Positions 9,489 to 19,854 of a stretch of DNA of 64,000 nt are shown one piece after another (the stretch's first letter is position 1; the number at the start of each line of letters is the position of its first letter). The translations under genes were made by a program, and so were the position numbers. Source of the stretch: Oleispira antarctica RB-8 (GTDB lineage Bacteria > Pseudomonadota > Gammaproteobacteria > Pseudomonadales > Oceanobacteraceae); contig FO203512.1 in NCBI GenBank assembly GCA_000967895.1, positions 62,001 to 126,000 of the forward strand, read 5' to 3'. The notes below the pieces were generated by a model. That model worked only from the letters and a program-made list of their open reading frames with translations. It was not told where the DNA came from and did no database searches.

Positions 9489-11642
9489 ATGAAGAAATTA
9501 TTACTACTAGGCTTAATTGTGGGTCTAGTCTTCGGTTTTTATTGGGTCGGTGAGCAATGGCTATTGCCTGAAACTTACCAAGCGCTTTATCAGGAAGACC
9601 CAGTGCAAACTGCGGGAATCTTTTTCATCGTTTATGCGTTGGTGGCTGCCCTTTCTATTCCAGGAGCTGCATTGATGACGTTAATTTCTGGGGCTATTTT
9701 TGGTTTGGGGCCAGGCCTACTTATCGCATCCTTTGCCAGCTCAATTGGCGCAACGCTCGCTTTTTTGATGTCGCGATTACTTTTAAAAGACTGGGTGCAG
9801 AGTAAATTTTCGACGTATTTAAAAACCATTAATGAGGGTGTTGAAAAAGACGGCCCATTCTTTTTGTTCACGTTACGCCTAATTCCATTAATACCTTTTT
9901 TTGCTATCAACTTGTTGATGGGGTTAATGCCTATATCGGCCTGGCGTTTTTATTGGGTCAGCCAGCTAGGCATGCTAGCAGGGACGGCTGTTTACGTGAA
10001 TGCTGGGGCAGAGTTTGCTGATCTGATTACTCAAGGTAGTGCTCAAAACAGTGGCTTTTCTTTGGCAGGAATCATGACACCCGGTTTATTGGGCGCTTTA
10101 GTTCTTTTGGCAATATTCCCTTGGTTAGCGCGATCTGTGATGAATCGTATACAGGCAAAAAGAGCATTAACGAAACGCGCAAAAGGCCGAGCAAAGCCTA
10201 AAAAATTCGATGATAACTTAATCGTTATTGGCGGTGGTGCTGCGGGATTGGTCAGTTCTATTATCGGCTCAGCGGTGAAAGCAAAAGTCACACTGATCGA
10301 AAAACACAAGATGGGAGGTGACTGTCTGAATACCGGTTGCGTGCCGAGTAAGGCGATTATTCATGCGGCTAAAATTGTTCATGAGAATAAGAAAAGTCAT
10401 AGCACGGGCTTATTGCTAGGTGAGCCTGCCAGTGTCGACTTTCAAAAGGTAATGACGCATGTTCATGACTCTATTAAAGCCATTGAACCCCATGATTCGG
10501 TCGAACGTTATGAAGGCTTGGGCGTATCCTGCGCTACGGGGCAGGCGAAAATAATCTCCCCGTGGGAAGTAGAGATTCAGCATGCATCAGGAGCTGTCGA
10601 AATCCGCAGCGCGGCTAATATTATCATTGCAACGGGTGGGCGTCCGCGTATTCCAAAAATCCCCGGCCTAGATCAAGTAACGTATTACACATCGGATACC
10701 CTTTGGCAGATTACAGCGTTGCCTAAGCGCTTATTAATATTAGGAGCTGGGCCAATTGGCTGTGAATTAGGCCAAGCATTTGCACGTTTGGGCTCGCAAG
10801 TGACTATGGTGGATAAAGGACAGTTTTTAATGCCGCGAGAAGATGAAGATGTCTCGCAGTTGGTGGCGGATGCCATGGTGGCCGAAGGTGTTAATCACGT
10901 GCCTGGTCGCTCAATTAGTAAGTTTGAACCTTCTAATAGCGGCCATTCGGCGGTATTGGATAATGGCGATGCCATTGAATTTGATGCGTTGTTATTGGCC
11001 ATTGGTCGAGAAGGGAATACAGAACATCTCGGTTTAGAGAATGTGGACCTAGTGACGGATAATAATGGTTTCTTGGCGGTGGATGAATATTTGCAAACAG
11101 AATGTCCCACTATTTACGCTTGCGGTGACGTGATTGGGGGCTATCAGTTTACCCATGTCTCCGCGCACGAGGCTTGGTTTGCTGCCGTTAACAGTCTGTT
11201 TGGTCGCTTTAAACGCTTCAAAGCCGACTATCGGGTTATTCCTTGGGCAACGTTCACTAGCCCGGAAGTAGCGCGAGTGGGCATTAGTGAGAAAGAAGCG
11301 AAAAGGCAGAATATTCCTTATGAAAGCACTCAATACGGTTTGGACGATTTAGATCGTGCAATCACTGATGATGCTGCAACAGGTTTTGTTCGCGTACTCA
11401 CGGTACCGGGCAAAGATAAGATTTTAGGTGCAACAATTGTAGGCCCTAGAGCAGATGATCTTATTGCTACTTTTGTCATTGGTATGAAACATGGCTTGGG
11501 TCTGAACAAAGTATTGGGTACTATCCATGCTTATCCTACGTATATGGAAGCTAATAAATTCGTCGCAGGTCAGTGGAAACGCAAGCAAGTTTCAGTCAAA
11601 TTATTAGCTTTAGTAGCGTGGTATAACCGTAAAAATTTATAA
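9489..11642 (+). CDS. Fusion of a TVP38/TMEM64 membrane domain with a mercuric-reductase-like flavoprotein
   Basis: A 717-residue two-part protein. Residues 1-220 are a TVP38/TMEM64 (DedA-superfamily) membrane domain with several hydrophobic segments and the GAIFGLGPGLLIA and RLIPLIPFFAINLLMG motifs. From about residue 240 comes a pyridine-nucleotide disulfide oxidoreductase. It has an FAD site at GGGAAG (about residue 248), the redox pair CLNTGCVPSK (Cys279/Cys284), an NAD(P) site LGAGPIGCELG (about residue 419), and a C-terminal dimer domain with HAYPTYMEANK in place of the catalytic HPT..E. It lacks a MerA-type N-terminal HMA domain and C-terminal cysteine pair, so mercury reduction is unlikely. 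The fusion is known in marine gammaproteobacteria, but the electron acceptor is not established. It is followed by its own terminator. Confidence 0.9.
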   Translation: MKKLLLLGLIVGLVFGFYWVGEQWLLPETYQALYQEDPVQTAGIFFIVYALVAALSIPGAALMTLISGAIFGLGPGLLIASFASSIGATLAFLMSRLLLKDWVQSKFSTYLKTINEGVEKDGPFFLFTLRLIPLIPFFAINLLMGLMPISAWRFYWVSQLGMLAGTAVYVNAGAEFADLITQGSAQNSGFSLAGIMTPGLLGALVLLAIFPWLARSVMNRIQAKRALTKRAKGRAKPKKFDDNLIVIGGGAAGLVSSIIGSAVKAKVTLIEKHKMGGDCLNTGCVPSKAIIHAAKIVHENKKSHSTGLLLGEPASVDFQKVMTHVHDSIKAIEPHDSVERYEGLGVSCATGQAKIISPWEVEIQHASGAVEIRSAANIIIATGGRPRIPKIPGLDQVTYYTSDTLWQITALPKRLLILGAGPIGCELGQAFARLGSQVTMVDKGQFLMPREDEDVSQLVADAMVAEGVNHVPGRSISKFEPSNSGHSAVLDNGDAIEFDALLLAIGREGNTEHLGLENVDLVTDNNGFLAVDEYLQTECPTIYACGDVIGGYQFTHVSAHEAWFAAVNSLFGRFKRFKADYRVIPWATFTSPEVARVGISEKEAKRQNIPYESTQYGLDDLDRAITDDAATGFVRVLTVPGKDKILGATIVGPRADDLIATFVIGMKHGLGLNKVLGTIHAYPTYMEANKFVAGQWKRKQVSVKLLALVAWYNRKNL

Positions 11643-11691
11643 AAATAAATGTAATCTAAATTGAAGCAGCCCAAGCTCAGATCGACTCTTT

Positions 11692-11724
11692 CTCAAAAAA
11701 TGCCTCTATTGTTTTTGAGTTTTT
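11692..11724 (+). terminator. Probable intrinsic terminator after the TVP38-oxidoreductase gene
   Basis: An 8-bp stem (ctcaaaaa at 11692-11699, tttttgag at 11712-11719) with a 12-base loop and T residues at 11720-11724. The stem is A/T-rich, so strength is uncertain. It lies 50 bp past the stop and before the thioesterase gene. Confidence 0.6.
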
Positions 11725-11802
11725 GGTGAAGTATCGAGGGAAACTGAGCTGAGGGTCTTGTTGTTAAGGAGCGCTTCAATTCTGCCAAGCTAGGATCTTA
11801 AT

Positions 11803-12312
11803 ATGAGTATAGAAAATGAATCAGCAGACAGCGCTCAACCTGTTGATGTGCAGGGTTTTAACCGCAGTGAGTACAACATTGCAATTAATTTCCTTGAGCA
11901 AATACCTTTCAATAAAGTTCTAGGCTTACGCCCCACCAAGATCAGCCAAGAATATTGTGAGTTCAAAATGAATATGAAGGACGATCTGATTGGTAACTTT
12001 CTGCAAGGGATTCTCCATGGCGGTGCGATTTCAACAGCTTTGGATGTAACAGGTGGTGCAATGGCTATGGTTGCTGCTTGGCAAAGACTGAAAGACCATG
12101 ACGTGCCGACATCTGAACGACCTAAGACACTTGCCAAATTAGGGACTATTGATATGCGCGTCGATTTTCTTCAGCCAGGCAAAGGTAAGGAATTTACTAT
12201 AGGTGCTACCTTGCTGCGTATTGGTAACAAAGTCGCCGTGACCCGAATGGAATTTAAAAACGAAAAAGACCAATTAATTGCCGTAGGAACAGGAACATAT
12301 CTGTGCGGATAG
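11803..12312 (+). CDS. yigI: Acyl-CoA thioesterase, YigI type (hotdog fold)
   Basis: A 169-residue hotdog-fold protein. The core stretch with ILHGGAISTALDVTGG and the later LGTIDMRVDFLQPGKG and RIGNKVAVTRMEF segments match E. coli YigI, a medium/long-chain acyl-CoA thioesterase. The HGG motif contains the histidine and helix start typical of PaaI-like thioesterases. The first 20 residues are a non-conserved acidic lead. The ATG at 11803 has AGGAT upstream. It appears monocistronic, between a terminator and the cold-shock promoter. Its physiological substrate cannot be read from the sequence. Confidence 0.88.
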   Translation: MSIENESADSAQPVDVQGFNRSEYNIAINFLEQIPFNKVLGLRPTKISQEYCEFKMNMKDDLIGNFLQGILHGGAISTALDVTGGAMAMVAAWQRLKDHDVPTSERPKTLAKLGTIDMRVDFLQPGKGKEFTIGATLLRIGNKVAVTRMEFKNEKDQLIAVGTGTYLCG

Positions 12313-12368
12313 TCAGGTTTTAAGGTGCTTGAGTGCTGATAATAAGTGAATTTTTAATTTAAAGATTG

Positions 12369-12396
12369 TTGACAAAAATTCAGATCGGCATACAAT
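12369..12396 (+). promoter_or_regulatory. Sigma-70 promoter of the cold-shock gene
   Basis: A perfect -35 TTGACA at 12369-12374, a 16-bp spacer and -10 TACAAT at 12391-12396. The predicted start is near 12403, leaving a leader of about 140 bases before the csp start codon. Confidence 0.8.
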
Positions 12397-12402
12397 ACAC
12401 AC

Positions 12403-12544
12403 GTCTGAAAGTTAGTCTTAGTTTTATGTACACCGTTTCGATATCCTGTATTTCGTCCTGTTTCCATAAATTATTGGCAGTGCTTCCAGCCTAATAATGG
12501 CTCATTAGAGCCGCAATTTTTTTCTGAATTTACAGGATACTATT
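12403..12544 (+). promoter_or_regulatory. Long 5' leader of the cold-shock mRNA
   Basis: About 140 non-coding bases lie between the predicted transcription start and the ATG at 12545, ending with a TACAGGATAC ribosome site. Long structured leaders that act as cold thermosensors are established for cspA-family mRNAs in enterobacteria. Whether this leader works the same way is inference; its exact start is a prediction. Confidence 0.5.
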
Positions 12545-12751
12545 ATGTCTACTACAACTGGTACAGTTAAGTGGTTCAACGAATCTAAAGGCTTTGGTTT
12601 TATCGAGCAAGAAAACGGCCCTGACGTTTTCGCTCATTTCCGTGCTATTCAAGGTACTGGCTTCAAAACTCTTGCTGAAGGCCAAAAAGTTGAGTTCACT
12701 GTAACTCAAGGTCAAAAAGGCCCACAAGCTGAGAACATCGTTCCTTTATAA
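12545..12751 (+). CDS. Cold-shock protein (CspA family)
   Basis: A 68-residue single cold-shock domain. RNP1 is KGFGFIEQ and RNP2 is the DVFAHFRAI stretch (usually VFVHFSAI; here A and R replace V and S). It opens with the usual [15 protein letters not shown] pattern. Such proteins bind single-stranded RNA and DNA as chaperones or antiterminators. The strong promoter, long leader and following GAAA-loop terminator indicate a highly expressed single-gene unit. Which Csp paralogue it is cannot be decided. It lies next to the RNA helicase gene rhlE, which is convergent. Confidence 0.96.
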   Translation: MSTTTGTVKWFNESKGFGFIEQENGPDVFAHFRAIQGTGFKTLAEGQKVEFTVTQGQKGPQAENIVPL

Positions 12752-12800
12752 TTTAAAGGTAACGGCTTAATTTCTTCGGAGACTAAGCAGTTCAAGTTTG

Positions 12801-12834
12801 AAAAAGGCTAAACCGAAAGGTTTGGCCTTTTTTT
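12801..12834 (+). terminator. Intrinsic terminator of the cold-shock gene
   Basis: A strong hairpin with a GAAA tetraloop at 12815-12818. The left arm aaaaaggctaaacc (12801-12814) pairs with ggtttggccttttt (12819-12832) with one G-U pair, and the T run continues to 12834. Confidence 0.92.
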
Positions 12835-12944
12835 ATGTCTGTCATTTAATGAATGTGTCATGAGCGTTTAGTGGTGTGGTTAGCAAAGCATCAAGTATTC
12901 GGCCACAATTCGTTTGATAAAATAATACAGTCACAAACAACAGA

Positions 12945-12973
12945 CAAAAAAATCCCCAGCATTCGCTAGGGAT
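12945..12973 (-). terminator. Intrinsic terminator of rhlE
   Basis: Read on the minus strand, atccctagc (12973-12965) pairs with gctggggat (12960-12952) across the four-base loop gaat, with one G-U pair, followed by a run of about seven T residues ending near 12946. It lies about 30 bp past the rhlE stop. Confidence 0.88.
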
Positions 12974-13004
12974 CTAATCGATATCTAATAACGGCTCATC
13001 TTAC

Positions 13005-14375
13005 TTAGCTAGGCTTATGGCGTTGGCCATTGCTGTTCGACCAAGGGCTATCTGAATTACCGCCAGATTTAGCCGCAGGCTTATTGCTACGACGCGGAGC
13101 GTTGTTACCAGCCCCGCCTTGCTTGTGTTGCTTGGTGCTGTTCGCTGCATTCTGACCGTCGTGATGCTCACTTTGTGAGTGAGTTCGTCTCGGCTTGTTA
13201 GGTTTAGCAGAGCGAGTATTCAACTTTGATTCAGGTAAGCGACTAACGGGTTCAAATCCGGCTAATACTTCACGCTCTAACAATTCACCAATCACACGTT
13301 CAATGGCGAACAGCTCTTTAGTTTCATCAGAGCAGACTAATGATACCGCTTTACCTTCAGATCCTGCACGACCAGTACGACCGATACGGTGGACATAATC
13401 CTCAGGAACATTAGGCAAGTCAAAGTTAACCACTTGAGGAAGTTGTTCAATATCAATACCGCGAGCAGCAATATCCGTCGCGACTAGAATACGAACTTCA
13501 CCCGCCTTAAAGTCGGCCAATGCGCGAGTTCTAGCCCCTTGGCTTTTGTTACCATGAATCGCCGCAGCCGTAATACCACGACCTTCTAAGAATTTGGTGA
13601 GCTTGTTGGCACCGTGCTTGGTACGACTGAAAACGAGAGCTTGCTTCCAATTGCCATCTTCAATCAGTTTGGCAAGAGCCGCTGGCTTTTGCTTTTTATC
13701 AACGGGATAAATCCATTGTTTCACTAATTTAGTTGTTACGTTAGGCGGTGCAACAGAGATCTCAACAGGATTATTCACTAGACCCTTTGCCAATGAGCGA
13801 ATGTCATTAGAGAAGGTGGCCGAGAATAATAAGTTCTGACGTTTCTTAGGTAGGACTTTTAAGATTTTTTTAATGTCGTGAATAAAGCCCATATCCAGCA
13901 TACGGTCGGCTTCATCTAAAACCAAGAATTCTAACTGCGCAAATTTTACAGCGCCTTGGTTCATTAAATCTAATAAGCGACCAGGGGTGGCGACTAAAAC
14001 ATCAGCCCCTTTACGCATACGCATCATTTGTGGATTAGCTTTTACCCCACCAAAAATCACGCATGATGTTAAATGGGTATTTTTTGAATACTTATCAACG
14101 TTATCGGCAACCTGAGCAGCGAGTTCACGAGTTGGTGTTAAAACCAAAGCACGCACTTGATTGTTTTGGACACGTGGACCTTTCGAGAGCATTTCCAAAA
14201 TGGGTAAAGTGAACCCTGCAGTTTTGCCTGTGCCTGTTTGCGCGGCTGCCATGATGTCTTTGCCTTCCAGTACTGCAGGAATAGCTGCGGCCTGAATAGG
14301 TGACGGTACGGTATAGCCTTGTTCGGCTACGGCTTCAAGAATTGCAGGGGAAAGCCCCAAAGAGGCAAAGCTCAT
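13005..14375 (-). CDS. rhlE: DEAD-box ATP-dependent RNA helicase RhlE
   Basis: A 456-residue helicase. The N-terminus [20 protein letters not shown] with the following Q-motif matches RhlE. The core motifs are in order: [12 protein letters not shown] (I), PTRELAAQV (Ia), [11 protein letters not shown] (Ib), [11 protein letters not shown] (II), SATFS (III), [12 protein letters not shown] (V) and [10 protein letters not shown] (VI). The last 85 residues are a basic, low-complexity tail rich in N, S, K and R, typical of RNA-binding extensions. RhlE acts in ribosome assembly and RNA decay. It is convergent with the cold-shock gene and each has its own terminator; a shared cold response is plausible but not shown. 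Confidence 0.95.
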   Translation of the reverse strand: MSFASLGLSPAILEAVAEQGYTVPSPIQAAAIPAVLEGKDIMAAAQTGTGKTAGFTLPILEMLSKGPRVQNNQVRALVLTPTRELAAQVADNVDKYSKNTHLTSCVIFGGVKANPQMMRMRKGADVLVATPGRLLDLMNQGAVKFAQLEFLVLDEADRMLDMGFIHDIKKILKVLPKKRQNLLFSATFSNDIRSLAKGLVNNPVEISVAPPNVTTKLVKQWIYPVDKKQKPAALAKLIEDGNWKQALVFSRTKHGANKLTKFLEGRGITAAAIHGNKSQGARTRALADFKAGEVRILVATDIAARGIDIEQLPQVVNFDLPNVPEDYVHRIGRTGRAGSEGKAVSLVCSDETKELFAIERVIGELLEREVLAGFEPVSRLPESKLNTRSAKPNKPRRTHSQSEHHDGQNAANSTKQHKQGGAGNNAPRRSNKPAAKSGGNSDSPWSNSNGQRHKPS

Positions 14376-14815
14376 AGATATCTCACTTGTTTTAGCGGTG
14401 GTGCAGCTTACAGCATAGTGGGTTCTAGAGCCATTGCTTGTTTTGTACTAGATCCTGCTATCCATAGTCTTATGCCATCAAATTGACATGAATTCGACTT
14501 AATATGCGCGCTATTAATACACTAGCTTATAAATAAAAAATAACATCGACGTCTTATTGGGCAGCTCACAATAACGATGCCGATGGCATGTTGCATCAGC
14601 TAAACATCAGAAAATGGTGCATGCCAATAATTTTTGTTTTCTTTTAGTGCGCCGCTAATGAATAAACAAAAAAATAAAGACAGTTGTTAAATCTGAAACG
14701 TCGCTCTCAGTGCTGAGTTATCAGCATCTTCTTATATTCCTGTCTAACTGGCCAAGTTATTGCTTTAACCATATGAAATCATCATAACCGTCTTAGACGT
14801 ATTAGGAGAACTCAT
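14376..14815. other. 440-bp non-coding interval between divergent rhlE and the BMP-family gene
   Basis: No convincing gene. It must carry the divergent promoters and leaders of rhlE and of the binding-protein gene. It has many A/T tracts and an imperfect repeat of the word ggcatg/catgcc around 14585-14624. I found no clear sigma-70 pair, no sigma-54 site with correct spacing, and no purine riboswitch core. An AGGAGAA ribosome site lies directly before 14816. Confidence 0.6.
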
Positions 14816-15907
14816 ATGTTAAAACATAAATCTTGGCAGTCGTTATGGGCGATAGCATCACTTGCAATAGGTTTGAGTGCCGGGCAAGCCGTTGTTGCAG
14901 ATGATGATCCGTTAAAAGTGGGATTTGTTTATGTCGGTCCAGTCGGTGATTACGGCTGGTCTTATGAACATGACCGTGGGCGTATAGACGCTAAAGAATA
15001 TTTTGGCGATAAAATAGAAACAACGTATGTAGAAAGAGTACCCGAAGGCGCTGATGCTGAACGTGTTATTCGTCAAATGGCTCAAGCGGGTTCGGATATT
15101 ATTTTCACTACGTCGTTTGGTTTTATGAATCCAACACTCAAAGTAGCTAAGCGTTTTCCTAAAATAAAATTCGAACATGCCACCGGTTATAAGCGCGCTA
15201 AAAATGTGTCGACTTATTTATTGCGAACGTATGAGGGTCGTTATGTCTCAGGTATCGCAGCCGGAATGGAAACTAAAACCAATACCATTGGTTATATTGC
15301 TTCGTTCCCAATTCCTGAAGTTATACGAGATATTAATGCCGTTTATATGGCCGCGAAGTCTGTTAATCCTGATGTGAAAATTAAAATCATGTGGGTAAGT
15401 ACTTGGTACGATCCTGTTAAGGAAACCGAAGCCGCGAATGCATTAATGGCACAAGGCGCAGATGTCATTATTCAACATACCGATAGCCCTGCCCCCTTGC
15501 AGGCTGCTGAGAAAAAAGGTGTGAAAGGTATTGGACAAGCTTCTGATATGAGTAAATTTGCGAAGAACGCACACATGTTTTCTATTCAAGATAAGTGGTC
15601 TAGTTATTATATTAATCGTATTCAAAAGGTGATGGATAAGTCTTGGGTATCGGAAGATTACTGGGGTGGTTTTGCAGATGACATGCTAGTGGTTGCATCG
15701 ATTAACGACAACTTACCCATTAAAACCAAGGACGCGGTAATGAATGCTTACAATGATATTAAGTCAGGCAAGTTAAAACCGTTTACAGGGCCAATTTATG
15801 ATAATCAAGGCAACCTAGTCGTTAAAGAAGGGCATTCATTAACTGACCAAGAATTAGCCAGTGTGAATTGGTATGTAAAAGGTATCGACGCCAGCATTCC
15901 TAAATAA
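14816..15907 (+). CDS. BMP-family ABC-type substrate-binding protein (nucleoside/purine-like)
   Basis: A 363-residue periplasmic protein. A signal peptide of about 28 residues ends near GLSAGQAVVA-DD; there is no lipobox cysteine. The mature part fits the basic membrane protein (Med/PnrA-like) family: LKVGFVYVGPVGDYGWSYEH, the AERVIRQMAQAGSDIIFTTS strand-helix pair, and VIIQHTDSPAPLQAAEKKGV near residue 220. Family members bind purine nucleosides or related ligands for ABC uptake. No ATPase or permease gene lies beside it. The next two genes are an oxygenase and an adenine-deaminase-like enzyme, which suggests a purine-type ligand. A hairpin without a T-run follows the stop. Confidence 0.88.
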   Translation: MLKHKSWQSLWAIASLAIGLSAGQAVVADDDPLKVGFVYVGPVGDYGWSYEHDRGRIDAKEYFGDKIETTYVERVPEGADAERVIRQMAQAGSDIIFTTSFGFMNPTLKVAKRFPKIKFEHATGYKRAKNVSTYLLRTYEGRYVSGIAAGMETKTNTIGYIASFPIPEVIRDINAVYMAAKSVNPDVKIKIMWVSTWYDPVKETEAANALMAQGADVIIQHTDSPAPLQAAEKKGVKGIGQASDMSKFAKNAHMFSIQDKWSSYYINRIQKVMDKSWVSEDYWGGFADDMLVVASINDNLPIKTKDAVMNAYNDIKSGKLKPFTGPIYDNQGNLVVKEGHSLTDQELASVNWYVKGIDASIPK

Positions 15908-15931
15908 TTTTAAGAGTTTCTTCGCAATAAC

Positions 15932-15955
15932 GCGGCTTTCGATTTTGAAAGTCGC
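15932..15955 (+). other. Intercistronic hairpin after the binding-protein gene
   Basis: A 9-bp stem (gcggctttc at 15932-15940, gaaagtcgc at 15947-15955, one G-U pair) with a six-base loop and no following T-run. Such hairpins behind binding-protein genes often stabilise the upstream mRNA and lower read-through; that role here is inference. Confidence 0.5.
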
Positions 15956-15973
15956 AATATAGGTAGTGGCACC

Positions 15974-16942
15974 ATGCAAACAGTTCCATTAATTGATATT
16001 TCTCCGCTGAACTCAAATGATGAACAAGCTTATTTGTCAGTGGCTAAAAAAATAGATCATGCCTGTCGGGAAATGGGTTTTTTTTATATTACGGGTCATG
16101 GAATATCGTCAGAACAAATGAAGAGCATGTTTGATTTAGCTCAACGATTTTTTGATCAACCTGAAAATATTAAACAAAAAATTCTAATTGCTAACAGCTC
16201 TAACCATAGAGGTTGGGGGACTAAAGGCTCTGAACAATTGGACCCAGGTCAACCGCAAGACTGGAAAGAGACTTTTGATATGGCCTTGGATATTCATCCA
16301 GAACATCCCATCGTAAAAGCTTGCCCGCAACTCTATGGCCCAAATCAATATGGTGAGCTAGAAGGTTTTGCTCAGCAAATGAATCAACATTACGGCTTGT
16401 TAATGGCTGTATCAAAACGCTTACTCAAAGCGATGGCTATTGCACTGAAACAACCAGACGATTTCTTTAATCAGTACTTTGATGATCACATTAGTGTATT
16501 ACGATTACTGCATTATCCGCCACGGCCAGCGAATGCCATTGTGGATGCTCAAACCAAGGCCGCAGGTGCGCATACCGATTACGGATGTATCACGTTATTA
16601 GCCCAAGATGACATTGGTGGTTTAGAGGTATGTAACGCACAAAATGAATGGATCGCCGCGCCACCGATCAAAAATACTATTGTCGTGAATATTGGTGATT
16701 TAATGCAACGTTGGACCAATGACCAATATCGCTCAACAGCTCACAGAGTGGCCAGTCCACCCAGTGAGACTCATCGATACTCAATGCCTTTTTTTGTTGA
16801 GCCTAGATTTGATTCTGAAGTTCGCTGCATTGAAAGTTGCTTAAGTGATGGTGAGAAACCTAAGTATAAAATGATCACGAGTGGTGACTGGATTATGTCT
16901 CGATTTAATGCAACCTATGCTTATCGAACGAAAACCTCATAA
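15974..16942 (+). CDS. 2-oxoglutarate/Fe(II)-dependent oxygenase, isopenicillin-N-synthase-like
   Basis: A 322-residue protein with both IPNS-family domains: an N-terminal DIOX_N part (VPLIDISPLN, then CREMGFFYITGHGI) and the C-terminal double-stranded beta-helix. Iron ligands are His200 and Asp202 (GAHTDYG) and His257 (STAHRVASP). The cosubstrate-binding pair is Arg268 and Ser270 in HRYSMPFF. All expected residues are present, so it should be active. In P. aeruginosa the homologous oxygenase PA0147 sits beside the adenine deaminase PA0148, the same pairing as here. The substrate is unknown; an oxidised or N-alkylated purine is an attractive guess only. Confidence 0.9.
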   Translation: MQTVPLIDISPLNSNDEQAYLSVAKKIDHACREMGFFYITGHGISSEQMKSMFDLAQRFFDQPENIKQKILIANSSNHRGWGTKGSEQLDPGQPQDWKETFDMALDIHPEHPIVKACPQLYGPNQYGELEGFAQQMNQHYGLLMAVSKRLLKAMAIALKQPDDFFNQYFDDHISVLRLLHYPPRPANAIVDAQTKAAGAHTDYGCITLLAQDDIGGLEVCNAQNEWIAAPPIKNTIVVNIGDLMQRWTNDQYRSTAHRVASPPSETHRYSMPFFVEPRFDSEVRCIESCLSDGEKPKYKMITSGDWIMSRFNATYAYRTKTS

Positions 16943-16976
16943 ACTATAAATTCATCTATTTGTTATCCTTCATTAG

Positions 16977-18649
<1,673 letters not shown>

Positions 18650-18702
18650 AAGGGAATCTTTTAGATAATGATGGTTATGTGAGATCGTGACCGTTATAAC
18701 AT

Positions 18703-18738
18703 TATGATTGAGGTTATTAAGTAATACCCTCAATCATA
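18703..18738 (-). terminator. Inverted repeat between DUF4426 gene and rdgB
   Basis: An 11-bp perfect stem (tatgattgagg at 18703-18713, complement at 18728-18738) with a partly self-paired interior. It lies 14 bp after the DUF4426 stop. The following bases on the minus strand (aatgttataac) are only moderately T-rich, so it may be a weak terminator or an mRNA 3' end stabiliser. Confidence 0.5.
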
Positions 18739-18751
18739 GATCAACAGATAA

Positions 18752-19231
18752 CTACTCTTCTTCGTAGAAGCGCTGGCTAAATTTCACATCAAAGTTTTTT
18801 TGCTTGGCATTGCTTGGCACAACATCCAGATCAAAGTTATACATATCGCCATCATCAAAGCGGAAAGTACTGATGTAATAGATGGCTTTGCCTTCTTGTA
18901 TCCGACGGAATTCTAATTCACGGCTTTGGCCTATGAGGTTACGAATGCTACCCGTCAATTTAACGTCCAGCGCCGCTGGCATTACGTCATTGGCTGTTTT
19001 CTGTAATACAGAAATATTTAAAAACCCCAAAGAACCTGAACGTGGAATATCATACAATTTGGCGACTTCTGGCGTTAAGAAACTGCTGCTTAGTCCCATA
19101 TAATGTACTTCATACTCGCCAAAGACTAACTTCTGCTCGGCACTCGCACTGAGAGAGATCAGGCTCATTAAAAGCGCCCCAAATACACAGGGGAAGAAGG
19201 AGAAAAGGGAATTACTTTTAAACGTAAGCAT
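18752..19231 (-). CDS. DUF4426 periplasmic protein
   Basis: A 159-residue secreted protein with a signal peptide of about 30 residues ending near SLSASA-EQK. The mature part KLVFGEYEVHYMGLSSSFLTPEVA matches the DUF4426 family, whose function is unknown. The same gene (PA0388) lies between metW and rdgB in Pseudomonas, so the link is ancient. A full AGGAGG ribosome site precedes the ATG and the metW stop is 11 bp upstream, so it is part of the metX-metW operon. No catalytic motif is visible; its predicted beta-rich fold suggests a binding or structural role. Confidence 0.9.
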   Translation of the reverse strand: MLTFKSNSLFSFFPCVFGALLMSLISLSASAEQKLVFGEYEVHYMGLSSSFLTPEVAKLYDIPRSGSLGFLNISVLQKTANDVMPAALDVKLTGSIRNLIGQSRELEFRRIQEGKAIYYISTFRFDDGDMYNFDLDVVPSNAKQKNFDVKFSQRFYEEE

Positions 19232-19242
19232 AATAAAGCCTC

Positions 19243-19854
19243 CTATCGGCTAATATGGTAAACCGCAGTTTCACCGAGCATCGAAGGCCAAAGCCCGATA
19301 CTCCAATGTTCATTATGATCATCATCGACAACGGTTTTATTCAAAATTCGAATGCCTTTGCTATGACATAATTGTTCGAAATCTTTAAACGTACACAGGT
19401 GAATGTTCGGCGTATCGTACCAGTTATACGGTAACGACTCAGACATCGGCATACGGCCTTTTAGCAATAAGTATAAGCGCGTTCTCCAGTAACCGAAATT
19501 AGGAAACGTAACGATAGCTTGATTACCAATACGTAACATCTCATCGACCAATACATCCGGGCTTTGTACGGCTTGTAATGCTTGGGCCATAATGACGGTA
19601 TCAATGCTGTTATCTTTAAAATTGCCTAAGCCGGCATCTAGGTTTTGCTCGATAACATTGATGCCATTTCTTATGCAGTGCGTGATTTTTTCAGGGCAAA
19701 TTTCTAAGCCATAACCGCGCACGCCTTTTTCAGCTTTTAAAAAGCTTAACAGTTCACCTTTACCACAACCCAGATCAAGCACTTCACTATTGGGCTTAAC
19801 CCAGTGCTGGATAATGGTTAAATCAGGACGCAAATTATTTAATGCTTGGCTCAT
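19243..19854 (-). CDS. metW: Methionine biosynthesis protein MetW
   Basis: A 203-residue class I methyltransferase-like protein. It has the SAM-binding motif [15 protein letters not shown] near residue 25, the [18 protein letters not shown] segment and the [20 protein letters not shown] stretch characteristic of MetW. MetW supports homoserine acylation together with MetX. The ATG at 19854 overlaps the metX stop as ATGA, so the two are translationally coupled. An upstream extension of 15 residues in the same frame lies within metX and is unlikely to be used. Confidence 0.95.
   Translation of the reverse strand: MSQALNNLRPDLTIIQHWVKPNSEVLDLGCGKGELLSFLKAEKGVRGYGLEICPEKITHCIRNGINVIEQNLDAGLGNFKDNSIDTVIMAQALQAVQSPDVLVDEMLRIGNQAIVTFPNFGYWRTRLYLLLKGRMPMSESLPYNWYDTPNIHLCTFKDFEQLCHSKGIRILNKTVVDDDHNEHWSIGLWPSMLGETAVYHISR

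Noticed and set aside
14581-14625. Sigma-54-like words (tggcat, ttgca) and a possible purine riboswitch before the BMP-family gene
   Set aside because: The GG-to-GC distance is wrong for sigma-54, and the conserved loops of the purine aptamer are absent.
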